In this document: in pieces, positions 1 to 5,288 of the stretch | Position numbering within the stretch: the first letter of the stretch is position 1 | How the letters are laid out: each line of letters opens with the position of its first letter | Source of the DNA: Acidobacteria bacterium AH-259-G07 | GTDB taxonomy: Bacteria > Acidobacteriota > UBA6911 > RPQK01 > JADFOI01 | Reading direction: 5' to 3' | DNA: 5,288 nucleotides | Assembly (NCBI GenBank): GCA_027717925.1 | Contig: JALLON010000193.1 | Location: forward strand, 1-5,288 | Notes under the pieces: generated by a model | What the model saw: only the letters and a program-made list of their open reading frames with translations | What the model was told of the DNA's origin: nothing | Databases searched by the model: none | Position numbers and translations under genes: made by a program

Positions 1-489
1 CTCTCCTGCGATTTTCAGAGATTCCTCGGCAATTTCGGGTGCTGATTTCTTTGTAAACTTCAGCAGAGCGCGAGCTGCTGCCAGGGCATATGGACCTCCG
101 GATCCAATGGCAATGAGGCCATCGTCCGGTTCAATTAAGTCTCCATCTCCAGAAACCAAGAAGGAATTAGTTTTGTCGCTAATTACCAGGAGTGCATGCA
201 AGTGTCGCAAGACTTTGTCGGTGCGCCATTCCTTGGCTAATTCCACGGCAGCTCGGGGAAGGTTTCCATGAAACTCTTCCAACTTGCTCTCAAAGCGAGC
301 GAAAAGAGAAAAGGCATCGGCCGTTGAGCCGGCAAAGCCGGCTAAAACCTGATCATCGTGAAGACGGCGAATCTTCCTGGCTGTACCCTTGATGATCGTG
401 TCCTCCAGACTCACTTGGCCGTCTCCGGCCAGAGCAACCTGGCTGCCACGCCTGACTAAAAGTATGGTCGTACCTCGCAGAGCTGCCAT
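1..489 (-). CDS. hslV: ATP-dependent protease proteolytic subunit HslV (ClpQ), 3' end missing
   Basis: HslV is the peptidase core of the cytoplasmic HslUV protease, an N-terminal-threonine hydrolase that forms a double hexamer and degrades proteins unfolded by the HslU ATPase. The 163 visible codons read MAALRGTTILLVRRGSQVAL and onward and align along their whole length with E. coli HslV as I remember it. Met1-Gly6 is a short propeptide. Thr7 is the expected nucleophile after processing, followed by Thr8. Asp23 (in AGDGQ) and Lys39 match the catalytic Asp17 and Lys33 of the mature enzyme. FAGSTADAF (about 52-60), AAVELAKEWRTDK (80-92) and the IGSGGPYA loop (128-135) are family hallmarks. The frame runs off the left edge after the segment matching E. 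coli IAGD, so only about 13-18 C-terminal residues should be missing. hslU would be expected beyond that edge. The start is the first ATG, with a weak TTGAG ribosome binding site about 6 nt upstream. The gene is divergent from thrC. Confidence 0.96.
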   Translation of the reverse strand, partial: MAALRGTTILLVRRGSQVALAGDGQVSLEDTIIKGTARKIRRLHDDQVLAGFAGSTADAFSLFARFESKLEEFHGNLPRAAVELAKEWRTDKVLRHLHALLVISDKTNSFLVSGDGDLIEPDDGLIAIGSGGPYALAAARALLKFTKKSAPEIAEESLKIAGE

Positions 490-501
490 AATGGACTCAA
501 G

Positions 502-507
502 TATAAT
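502..507 (+). promoter_or_regulatory. Candidate -10 box, probable thrC promoter
   Basis: A perfect TATAAT lies in the hslV-thrC gap. It would place the thrC transcript start near 514 and give a leader of about 100 nt. No good TTGACA-like -35 is seen at the 16-18 bp spacings, so this is only a candidate. The same AT-rich stretch read on the minus strand gives TATATT/TATTAT, which might serve hslV, though that would leave a leader of only about 10 nt. Confidence 0.35.
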
Positions 508-540
508 ATAAGCCTCAGCAGCCGAGCAAAAGCAGCGTCG

Positions 541-598
541 AGTTTCAGGTTTCAGAAGGAACCTGGAACCTGAAACTTGGAACTTGAAACCTGGAACG
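541..598 (+). repeat. Heptamer (TGRAACY) array with 15-bp hairpin in the hslV-thrC gap
   Basis: The stretch is built almost wholly of 7-bp units. Two lie in inverted orientation (541-547 AGTTTCA, 548-554 GGTTTCA) and six in direct orientation (557-563 AGGAACC, 564-570 TGGAACC, 571-577 TGAAACT, 578-584 TGGAACT, 585-591 TGAAACC, 592-598 TGGAACG). The inverted arm 541-555 pairs with 563-577 over 15 positions (one G-T wobble) around a 7-nt loop. If transcription starts near the TATAAT at 502, the hairpin lies in the thrC 5' leader, ending about 25 nt before the ribosome binding site. No T-run follows it, so it is not an intrinsic terminator. The arm could also pair with later units in shorter alternative hairpins. 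No threonine-rich leader peptide was found. The role is unknown. Confidence 0.85.
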
Positions 599-611
599 TC
601 ATGGAGTGAGC

Positions 612-1808
612 ATGTCCTTCGCTAAGCATCTTGAGTGTTCCCGCTGCGGTAAGACCTTTTCACCCCGGGCACTGCACACTCTTTGCCTGAGTTGCCAGTC
701 CCCGCTTCTGGTCCGCTACCATCTGGATGAGATTAGACGGAGAAGTAAGAAGACAGCCTTGATCAACCGACCAGCTAATATGTGGCGATACCACGAGGTT
801 ATGCCTGTGGACAGCCACCATGACATTGTCAGTCTGGGTGAAGGATACACCCCGCTTCTACAATTGAAACGATTGGGATCCAAGCATGGTCTTTCTGCCT
901 TGTATGTGAAAGACGAGTCCCTGAATCCTACCGGAACCTTCAAGGCTCGAGGGCTCTCAGCGGCTGTGTCCATGGCCCGTAAATTGGGTGTGAAAAAAGT
1001 TGCCATCCCCACAGCAGGCAATGCCGGTGGAGCATTGGCTGCATATGGTGCTAGGGCCGGTATGGAAGTTTTTGTCTTCATGCCCAAGGATACCCCTTTG
1101 GCAAACGTGGTTGAAACAAAAATGGCGGGGGCACATGTAGAGCTCATCGATGGGCTCATTACCGACGCAGCTGGGATTGTTGCCGAACGCAAGGACAAAG
1201 CGGGATGGTTTGACCTCTCTACCCTGAAGGAGCCCTACCGGATCGAAGGGAAGAAGACCATGGGTTACGAGTTGGCCGAGCAATTCCAGTGGCAGCTCCC
1301 CGATGTGATTGTCTATCCCACGGGGGGAGGCACCGGTTTAATCGGCATCTGGAAGGCTTTCACCGAGATGGAGGAGCTGGGCTGGATCGACGAAAAACGT
1401 CCTCGAATGGTCGCCGTCCAGTCCGAGGGTTGTGCACCCATTGTGAAAGCCTTTCAGGAGGGCAAGGATTCCGCGGAGGTTTGGGTCTCTCCTCGGACCT
1501 TTGCCTCCGGCATTCGCGTTCCCAAGGCAATTGGGGACTTCTTGATCCTTCGGGCGTTAAGGCAGAGCCGAGGGCAGGCAGTGAGTGTAACTGATTTGGA
1601 AATCTACCAGGCCATCCACCAAGTTGGATCCTCTGAGGGTTTGTTCCTGGGGCCTGAAGGGGCAGCCTGTTGGACGGCTGTAAAAAAGTTGCGGGAAAGG
1701 CAATGGATTGGCCGCGAAGAAAAAGTGGTTCTTTTGAACACCGGTTCAGGACTCAAATACCTTGATTCGCTTCAACACTTTGAAAAACAATCGTTTCCCG
1801 GTGAGTAA
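612..1808 (+). CDS. thrC: Threonine synthase (PLP-dependent), with N-terminal zinc-ribbon-like segment
   Basis: The predicted enzyme converts O-phospho-L-homoserine to L-threonine plus phosphate, the last step of threonine biosynthesis, in the cytoplasm. The 398-residue product is a fold-type II PLP enzyme. A four-cysteine knuckle at the N-terminus (C9-x2-C12 and C25-x2-C28) is usual for this branch of threonine synthases. SLGEGYTPLLQL (74-85) is the conserved entry strand. Lys111 in NPTGTFKARG is the expected Schiff-base lysine. TAGNAGGA (134-141) and the glycine loop PTGGGTG (236-242) should bind the cofactor and phosphate. The C-terminal NTGSGLKYL (376-384) is a threonine-synthase signature. 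Length is normal. The ATG at 612 is preferred because GGAG at 603-606 sits 5 nt upstream; an in-frame GTG at 606 would add two residues. The gene is transcribed alone, divergent from hslV and convergent with the membrane-protein gene. Related PLP lyases such as cysteate synthase are less likely but cannot be excluded without phylogeny. Confidence 0.93.
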   Translation: MSFAKHLECSRCGKTFSPRALHTLCLSCQSPLLVRYHLDEIRRRSKKTALINRPANMWRYHEVMPVDSHHDIVSLGEGYTPLLQLKRLGSKHGLSALYVKDESLNPTGTFKARGLSAAVSMARKLGVKKVAIPTAGNAGGALAAYGARAGMEVFVFMPKDTPLANVVETKMAGAHVELIDGLITDAAGIVAERKDKAGWFDLSTLKEPYRIEGKKTMGYELAEQFQWQLPDVIVYPTGGGTGLIGIWKAFTEMEELGWIDEKRPRMVAVQSEGCAPIVKAFQEGKDSAEVWVSPRTFASGIRVPKAIGDFLILRALRQSRGQAVSVTDLEIYQAIHQVGSSEGLFLGPEGAACWTAVKKLRERQWIGREEKVVLLNTGSGLKYLDSLQHFEKQSFPGE

Positions 1809-1816
1809 GATCGCAC

Positions 1817-1842
1817 TTTTACATATTTTGTAAAACTTTTTT
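1817..1842 (+). terminator. Weak intrinsic terminator after thrC
   Basis: TTTTACA (1817-1823) pairs with TGTAAAA (1829-1835) around a 5-nt loop. A C and six T residues (1837-1842) follow. It starts 9 nt after the thrC stop. The 7-bp stem has only one G-C pair, so termination would be inefficient. The geometry is right for plus-strand transcripts only. Confidence 0.4.
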
Positions 1843-1879
1843 AGAATAACTGCATCTAAGTTGGCAGGGTGATTCTTAT

Positions 1880-1950
1880 GGGCAGGGGCCAGTCTTCTCT
1901 CCTCCTTGGAAGTCCCGACAGGACACACCCCAAATCGCTGGCCCCTTCCC
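1880..1950. repeat. Long stem-loop in the convergent thrC / YihY-family gap
   Basis: GGGCAGGGGCCAG (1880-1892) faces CTGGCCCCTTCCC (1938-1950), giving 12 Watson-Crick pairs over 13 positions, with wobble pairs possible at both ends. The 45-nt loop contains two further short nested helices: TTGG/CCAA (1906-1909 with 1930-1933) and GTCC/GGAC (1912-1915 with 1921-1924, loop CGACA). There is no T-run on either strand, so it is not a standard intrinsic terminator. It could protect or define the 3' end of the minus-strand transcript, which stops coding at 1966, or be a dispersed repeat. No known RNA family was recognised. Confidence 0.5.
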
Positions 1951-1965
1951 GCCTTTGATGTTCGG

Positions 1966-2946
1966 TTAGAGTGATTGCGGCGTCAAGTCTTTTTTGAAGT
2001 CAGCCCCATTTTTTTCGCGCACGTGATAGATTTCGGAGTTGATTTCGCCTCCCAGCAGCAAGAAAAAACTGGAAAGGTAAAACCAGATCATCAGCACAAT
2101 GAGGGTTCCCAGACTTCCATATAGTCTCTGATAAATTTCGTAGCTGACGAATCGATTGACGCAAAAGGCGAATCCTCTGGATCCGACAATCCACCCCAGG
2201 GTGGCAATCATACTGCCCGGAGATAGAAGAGTCCAGGGAAGGCGCCGTGCCAGAAGAGCAGAGTAAACAATTTGGATTCCAATGTTGAGTAAAAGGAAGA
2301 TCAAAATCCAACGACTGGCGGAGTAAATGGTTCCTAGATGAGCCCGAAAGGCAGGATAGGGTTCGATTGTGATTCGACTCAGAAGCAGTTTGATAAGCCA
2401 GTCGCCAAAAAAAAGAAGAATCCCTGAATTGATCACAAAAATTGATACCAGAATCGTCACACCCACCGCGACCAAGCGTACTTTGAAGTAGGAGCGCGGA
2501 TCCCGAATCGCGTAGGCTCGATTCAGCACTCCTCCAATCCCATTAAAGGCTATCGATGCCCACCACAGTGCCAACAAAATGCCCAGGGAGAGCACTCCGG
2601 TGTTGCCGGAATTGACCAGGTTAACGGCGATGTTGCGAACCCAGGCGTAGGTCCTCTCGGGTAGAAACTGATGCATTTCAAGCAGCATCTTCTCGAGTAG
2701 TCCCGGCTCCAGAGGGATCAAACCAATGAGTGCGCTGAGGAAAATGAGGAAGGGAAAGAAGGCCAGTAAGAAGTAGTAACTCAATTGGGCGGCCGTCCCC
2801 CAGCAATCATCCCCATCCATCTCCTTCCATAGATCTTTCCAAAATTTCCCCTTAGAAAGGTACTGGAAGGAGTCCAAATCCAATCTGACGGGATTATAAT
2901 GGAAGGCGTCCGAATCCAATCTCATGGGATTTAACGACTGATACAC
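1966..2946 (-). CDS. YihY/BrkB family inner-membrane protein (UPF0761-like)
   Basis: This is an integral membrane protein of the YihY/BrkB family, once mis-assigned as ribonuclease BN; its biochemical role is not established. About six hydrophobic segments are visible: the stretch after AAQLSYYFLLAFFP, then LSLGILLALWWASIAF, VAVGVTILVSIFVI, WILIFLLLNIGIQIVY, the GSMIATLGWIVGS region, and LIVLMIWFYLSSFFLLLGGE. Hallmarks are the Ala-Ala-x-Leu-x-Tyr-Tyr motif at the first segment, GIGGVLNRAY after the second, and YGSLGTLIVLMIWFY followed by GGEIN near the C-terminus. The basic tail (EKNGADFKKD) is probably cytoplasmic. The start is uncertain. The frame is open to a TTG at 3033, but that part overlaps a better small ORF, so I place the start at GTG 2946, 10 nt after that ORF's stop. 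ATG 2925 is the main alternative. None has a good ribosome binding site, which suggests coupling to the upstream ORF. A 12-residue tandem duplication lies near the N-terminus. Product about 326 residues, near the family norm. Confidence 0.88.
   Translation of the reverse strand: MYQSLNPMRLDSDAFHYNPVRLDLDSFQYLSKGKFWKDLWKEMDGDDCWGTAAQLSYYFLLAFFPFLIFLSALIGLIPLEPGLLEKMLLEMHQFLPERTYAWVRNIAVNLVNSGNTGVLSLGILLALWWASIAFNGIGGVLNRAYAIRDPRSYFKVRLVAVGVTILVSIFVINSGILLFFGDWLIKLLLSRITIEPYPAFRAHLGTIYSASRWILIFLLLNIGIQIVYSALLARRLPWTLLSPGSMIATLGWIVGSRGFAFCVNRFVSYEIYQRLYGSLGTLIVLMIWFYLSSFFLLLGGEINSEIYHVREKNGADFKKDLTPQSL
2861..2932 (-). repeat. 36-bp imperfect tandem duplication at the 5' end of the YihY-family gene
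   Basis: Two adjacent 36-bp copies (2861-2896 and 2897-2932) match at 30 of 36 positions. Because the unit is a multiple of three, it reads as two 12-residue repeats on the minus strand: NPMRLDSDAFHY followed by NPVRLDLDSFQY. Of the six differences only one is silent, so the segment looks weakly constrained. It lies just before FWKDLWKEM, where the conserved family region begins. Confidence 0.9.
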
Positions 2947-2956
2947 CCACCGGGGG

Positions 2957-3100
2957 TCAGAGGGAAGCCTGGTACGAGGTAAGAATAAAACGATATTCTT
3001 CAAAACAGCGCTGGCACTTAAACAGGTGGTCAATCGTATCGATAACTTCCATATCGGAAAGCTGTTTCTTAGCCAGCGAATGCAGTTTCAATGAGTCCAC
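2957..3100 (-). CDS. Small zinc-finger-like (zf-HC2 / anti-sigma-type) protein, 47 aa
   Basis: This short ORF, with a GTG start at 3100, encodes a 47-residue protein reading VDSLKLHSLAKKQLSDMEVI and onward. The core is H25-x3-C29-x2-C32, with HLFKCQRC followed by FEEYR. A helical lead-in (LKLHSLAKKQLSDMEV) resembles the region before the zinc ligands in zf-HC2 anti-sigma-type domains, where the fourth ligand is often an upstream Cys or His; His7 could supply it. The start is chosen because GGGAGG (3107-3112) lies 6 nt upstream. The frame is open further, to a GTG at 3175, giving up to 72 residues, but the added part looks less like a domain. No membrane segment is present. It stops 10 nt before the likely start of the YihY-family gene, suggesting one operon with coupled translation. 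Function is unknown: it could bind zinc or a partner protein. It overlaps the outer YihY-frame extension, and both cannot easily be real. Confidence 0.55.
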   Translation of the reverse strand: MDSLKLHSLAKKQLSDMEVIDTIDHLFKCQRCFEEYRFILTSYQASL

Positions 3101-3106
3101 ATGAGT

Positions 3107-3112
3107 CCTCCC
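3107..3112 (-). promoter_or_regulatory. Ribosome binding site deciding the start of the 47-aa ORF
   Basis: On the minus strand GGGAGG is followed by a 6-nt spacer and GTG at 3100. It is the strongest Shine-Dalgarno match seen in the minus-strand part of the window. An ATG at 3102-3100 overlaps the GTG, but its frame closes after four codons. Confidence 0.6.
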
Positions 3113-3180
3113 ATTATTGGCGGGAAATGTGATCGTGAACATGATTTTGGTGATGATCGGAGTGCTCATACGCACCTGTT

Positions 3181-3208
3181 ATGATAACAAATTTGGCAGC
3201 CAGGGCAA
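3181..3208 (-). promoter_or_regulatory. Candidate promoter for the minus-strand unit (small ORF plus YihY-family gene)
   Basis: On the minus strand TTGCCC (3208-3203; four of six consensus bases) is separated by 16 bp from TATCAT (3186-3181; five of six). Transcription would start near 3174. That leaves about 75 nt before the GTG at 3100 and would make the longer version of the small ORF almost leaderless, which supports the shorter one. The -10 overlaps an 11-bp perfect palindrome (3178-3188, GTTATGATAAC) that might be an operator; this is only a possibility. Confidence 0.3.
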
Positions 3209-3229
3209 AGGACCAAGGGAAGTGCGGGT

Positions 3230-5278
3230 GTGCTATATTCACCCTTCGTGAAAAAAAACATCGATTGGGCCAAGGAACGAATCTCTGAGCTGCGCAAGGA
3301 GATTGAGTACCACAATTACCAATATTATGTGCTCGACGATCCCGTCATTGGCGACCAGGAATACGATCGCATGTTCCGGGAGCTGGTTGAACTAGAGGGG
3401 GAGTACCCAGAGCTGGCTTCTCCAGATTCGCCGGTACAGCGTATCGGCGGCGAACCTCAGAAAAAATTCCAGAAAGTGCAACATCGAAGGCCCATGTTAA
3501 GCCTGGCCAATGCCTTCGATGAAGCGGAACTGCGTGCCTTCTACAAGCGGATCCGCAACCTGCTCGAGAGCGTGGAAATTGACTTCGTGACTGAGTTAAA
3601 GATTGACGGTGTGGCCGTGGCCCTCAGTTACGAAGATGGAGTGTTTGTGCGAGGGGCGACTCGAGGCAATGGCTTAATTGGAGAGGACATTACCGCCAAT
3701 CTAAGAACAATTCGGGCCATTCCACTGAAACTTCGGGACAATAAGAAGCCTGAAGTGGTTGAGGTTCGAGGAGAAGCTTATCTTCCCATCTCTGCATTCG
3801 AGCGGATTAACGAAGAACGTGCCCAGGAAGGGGAAAGTCCATTCGCGAATCCGCGAAATGCAGCCGCCGGAGCGCTTCGCCAACTCAATCCCCAGGTCAC
3901 CGCATCACGGCCATTGGCCTTTTTTGCCTACTCGGTTGGCTATTTGGAAGGCCTGAATTTCAGGACGCAGATCCAGGTCCTGGAACAGCTGCGTGAATGG
4001 GGTTTTCCTGTTAATCCTCAACACCGATATCAACCGTCGATGGAGGAAGTTATCCGGTTTTGCCACGAATGGGAAAGCAAACGAAAATCCTTGGATTATC
4101 AGATTGATGGGATTGTGGTGAAGGTTAATCGTCTCGATTATCAGGATCGTCTGGGAGTCGTGAGCCGTGACCCGCGATGGGCCATCTCCTTCAAATTTCC
4201 GGGTGAGTTGGCCACGACGCGTCTTCATGAGATCAAAATCAACGTGGGTCGCAGTGGAGCATTAAACCCTTATGCCCTCCTGGAACCGGTTCAAGTCGGC
4301 GGAGTCACGATCCGCACGGCGACGCTTCACAATGAAGACGATATCCGTCGCAAGGACATCCGTGAAGGGGACCTCGTGGTCGTCAAACGGGCAGGAGACG
4401 TGATTCCCCAAGTTGTTGGTCCGGTGCGTGAGAAAAGAACCGGTCAAGAGCGACCATTCACCTACCCGGATCGTTGTCCCGCTTGCAATGCTGCGGTAAG
4501 ACGCGAACCGGGAGACGCCATGGCCTATTGCACGAACCGCAATTGTCCGGCTCAGGTTCTGGAAGCGCTCAAACATTTCGTCAGCCAAGGCGCTATGGAC
4601 ATTCGCGGATTGGGACCGCAGACATTGGAGAAGCTTCTCGAATTGGAGCTCATAGAAGATCCGGCTGATTTGTATTTTTTGACTGCCGAGGATCTCGCCA
4701 AGCTTCCTAACTTTAAGGAAAAGTCTATCAAGAACTTGCTCAACGGCATTGAGCAAAGTAAGTCACAAGGCTTTCAGCGTGTTTTGTTCGCTCTTGGAGT
4801 CCGTCATGTAGGGGAAAGCATTGCCGAACTTCTGGTCACTGACTTCGGCGACATTGACTCCCTGGCAGCCGCGCCTGAGGATGAAATCTCCTCCATCCAG
4901 GGTGTCGGACCGGAAATTGCCCGCAGCGTCCACCACTATTTCCAAGTAGAAGATAATCGCCGACTGATTGAGAAGCTGAAGAAGGCCGGACTGCAGTTTC
5001 AAGTTGCCGGCGAAACATTGAAGGGTGAGGGTTCCTTCTCAGGCAGGGCCTTTGTCATTACCGGCACCTTACCGGGCTTCAGCCGCAGCCAAGCCGCTGA
5101 ATTTATCGAAAGCCATGGCGGCAGAGTGACTTCCTCGCTGTCCTCGAAGACTGATTTTCTGGTCGTAGGTGAAGGACCCGGCTCCAAGCTGAAAAAGGCG
5201 GAGGAGTTGGGGATAGCGCCAATCTCGGAGAGCGAGCTGAAGAAGATGGCTATCACCGGGGGCGAGGAAACAGACTAG
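3230..5278 (+). CDS. ligA: NAD+-dependent DNA ligase LigA
   Basis: LigA seals single-strand nicks in DNA during replication (Okazaki fragments) and repair, adenylating itself from NAD+. The 682-residue product is complete. Domain Ia (about 8-75) carries YHNYQYYVLDDP, which contacts the NMN half of NAD+. The adenylation domain (about 80-330) has nucleophile Lys124 in ELKIDG, Arg145 in TRGNG, DGIVVKVN (293-300, Lys298) and FKFP (Lys322). An OB fold follows, with NVGRSG and ATLHNEDDI. A four-cysteine zinc finger (C416-x2-C419, C434-x4-C439), helix-hairpin-helix repeats (about 450-590) and a C-terminal BRCT domain (about 602-675, with FVITGTLPGF) complete it. TRGNG has Asn147 where Asp is usual (RGDG). 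The GTG at 3230 has AAGGGA 9 nt upstream. An in-frame GTG at 3248 matches the usual family N-terminus better. The gene is divergent from the minus-strand unit; no downstream terminator is visible in the 10 remaining bases. Confidence 0.98.
   Translation: MLYSPFVKKNIDWAKERISELRKEIEYHNYQYYVLDDPVIGDQEYDRMFRELVELEGEYPELASPDSPVQRIGGEPQKKFQKVQHRRPMLSLANAFDEAELRAFYKRIRNLLESVEIDFVTELKIDGVAVALSYEDGVFVRGATRGNGLIGEDITANLRTIRAIPLKLRDNKKPEVVEVRGEAYLPISAFERINEERAQEGESPFANPRNAAAGALRQLNPQVTASRPLAFFAYSVGYLEGLNFRTQIQVLEQLREWGFPVNPQHRYQPSMEEVIRFCHEWESKRKSLDYQIDGIVVKVNRLDYQDRLGVVSRDPRWAISFKFPGELATTRLHEIKINVGRSGALNPYALLEPVQVGGVTIRTATLHNEDDIRRKDIREGDLVVVKRAGDVIPQVVGPVREKRTGQERPFTYPDRCPACNAAVRREPGDAMAYCTNRNCPAQVLEALKHFVSQGAMDIRGLGPQTLEKLLELELIEDPADLYFLTAEDLAKLPNFKEKSIKNLLNGIEQSKSQGFQRVLFALGVRHVGESIAELLVTDFGDIDSLAAAPEDEISSIQGVGPEIARSVHHYFQVEDNRRLIEKLKKAGLQFQVAGETLKGEGSFSGRAFVITGTLPGFSRSQAAEFIESHGGRVTSSLSSKTDFLVVGEGPGSKLKKAEELGIAPISESELKKMAITGGEETD
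3231..3239 (+). promoter_or_regulatory. Candidate extended -10 at the 5' end of ligA
   Basis: TG-C-TATATT matches the extended -10 pattern (TG, one base, then a TATAAT-like hexamer with five of six matches). It would start RNA near 3246, within about two bases of the in-frame GTG at 3248, giving a leaderless ligA mRNA. It lies inside the coding sequence if GTG 3230 is the start, so the two models compete. No clear -35 is present. Confidence 0.25.
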
Positions 5279-5288
5279 TCTCAAAATA

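Noticed and set aside
541..598. CRISPR-like array
   Set aside because: The units are 7 bp and contiguous, with no spacers.
541..611. Threonine attenuator with a leader peptide upstream of thrC
   Set aside because: The only short frame near the leader end is ATG-GAG-TGA at 601, there is no run of Thr or Ile codons, and no T-run follows the hairpin.
716..1283. Minus-strand open frames of 160 and 108 codons inside thrC
   Set aside because: They lie opposite a well-supported gene, show no recognisable motif and are explained as shadows of its codon pattern.
1289..1594. Plus-strand 101-codon frame inside thrC
   Set aside because: It is out of frame within the conserved PLP-enzyme sequence, with composition typical of a shifted frame.
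1746..1928. Minus-strand 60-codon frame (starting MCPVGTSKEERRL) over the thrC end and the convergent gap
   Set aside because: Half of it lies over thrC codons, there is no recognisable domain, and the non-thrC part is better explained by the stem-loop and terminator structures.
1860..1960. Small SRP RNA or another known structured RNA in the convergent gap
   Set aside because: The conserved SRP loop sequence is absent on both strands and no known RNA signature was recognised.
3132..3145. Imperfect palindrome ATCGTGAACATGAT as an operator between ligA and the minus-strand unit
   Set aside because: The half-sites match at only five of six positions, it occurs once, and no regulator gene is nearby; chance is a sufficient explanation.
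4262..4756. Minus-strand 164-codon frame inside ligA
   Set aside because: It is antisense to the conserved OB-fold, zinc-finger and HhH region of LigA and has no domain of its own.

Overview
The window is ordinary bacterial chromosome of roughly 50% GC, densely packed with core genes and about as many signals in the gaps as in the genes. In order it carries hslV (minus strand, cut by the left edge), a threonine synthase gene (plus), a YihY/BrkB-type membrane protein gene (minus), a very small zinc-binding ORF just upstream of it (minus), and a complete NAD+-dependent DNA ligase gene (plus). No tRNA, rRNA, CRISPR array, insertion sequence or phage gene was seen. The lineage cannot be fixed from these genes. 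The style (NAD ligase, HslV with a short propeptide, a stand-alone mini protein of the 'HLxxCxxC' type, and a TGRAACY heptamer repeat between genes) recalls Acidobacteriota or a neighbouring uncultured phylum, but that is a weak inference.

Layout: hslV (1-489) and thrC (612-1808) are divergent and share a 122-bp gap. The gap holds a TATAAT box and an unusual array of 7-bp units, two inverted and six direct, that folds into a 15-bp hairpin upstream of the thrC ribosome binding site. thrC and the YihY-type gene converge on a 157-bp gap. That gap contains a weak thrC terminator and a larger stem-loop closed by 12 base pairs with one mismatch.

The YihY-type gene has an uncertain 5' end. Its frame is open back to 3033, but the outer part overlaps a better-supported small ORF in another frame (2957-3100; strong GGGAGG ribosome binding site; His-x3-Cys-x2-Cys motif). 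A 36-bp imperfect tandem duplication lies at its likely N-terminus. The most economical reading is a two-gene minus-strand unit: a 47-residue zinc-binding peptide followed by the membrane protein. ligA is divergent from it and runs to 5278 with all domains intact.

The genes do not form one pathway: they cover protein quality control (HslV), threonine biosynthesis (ThrC), an envelope protein of unsettled function (YihY/BrkB) and replication/repair (LigA). No convincing new multi-gene system is present. The observations most worth a second look are the small zinc-binding ORF, the 36-bp coding duplication, the heptamer hairpin in the probable thrC leader and the structured convergent spacer.
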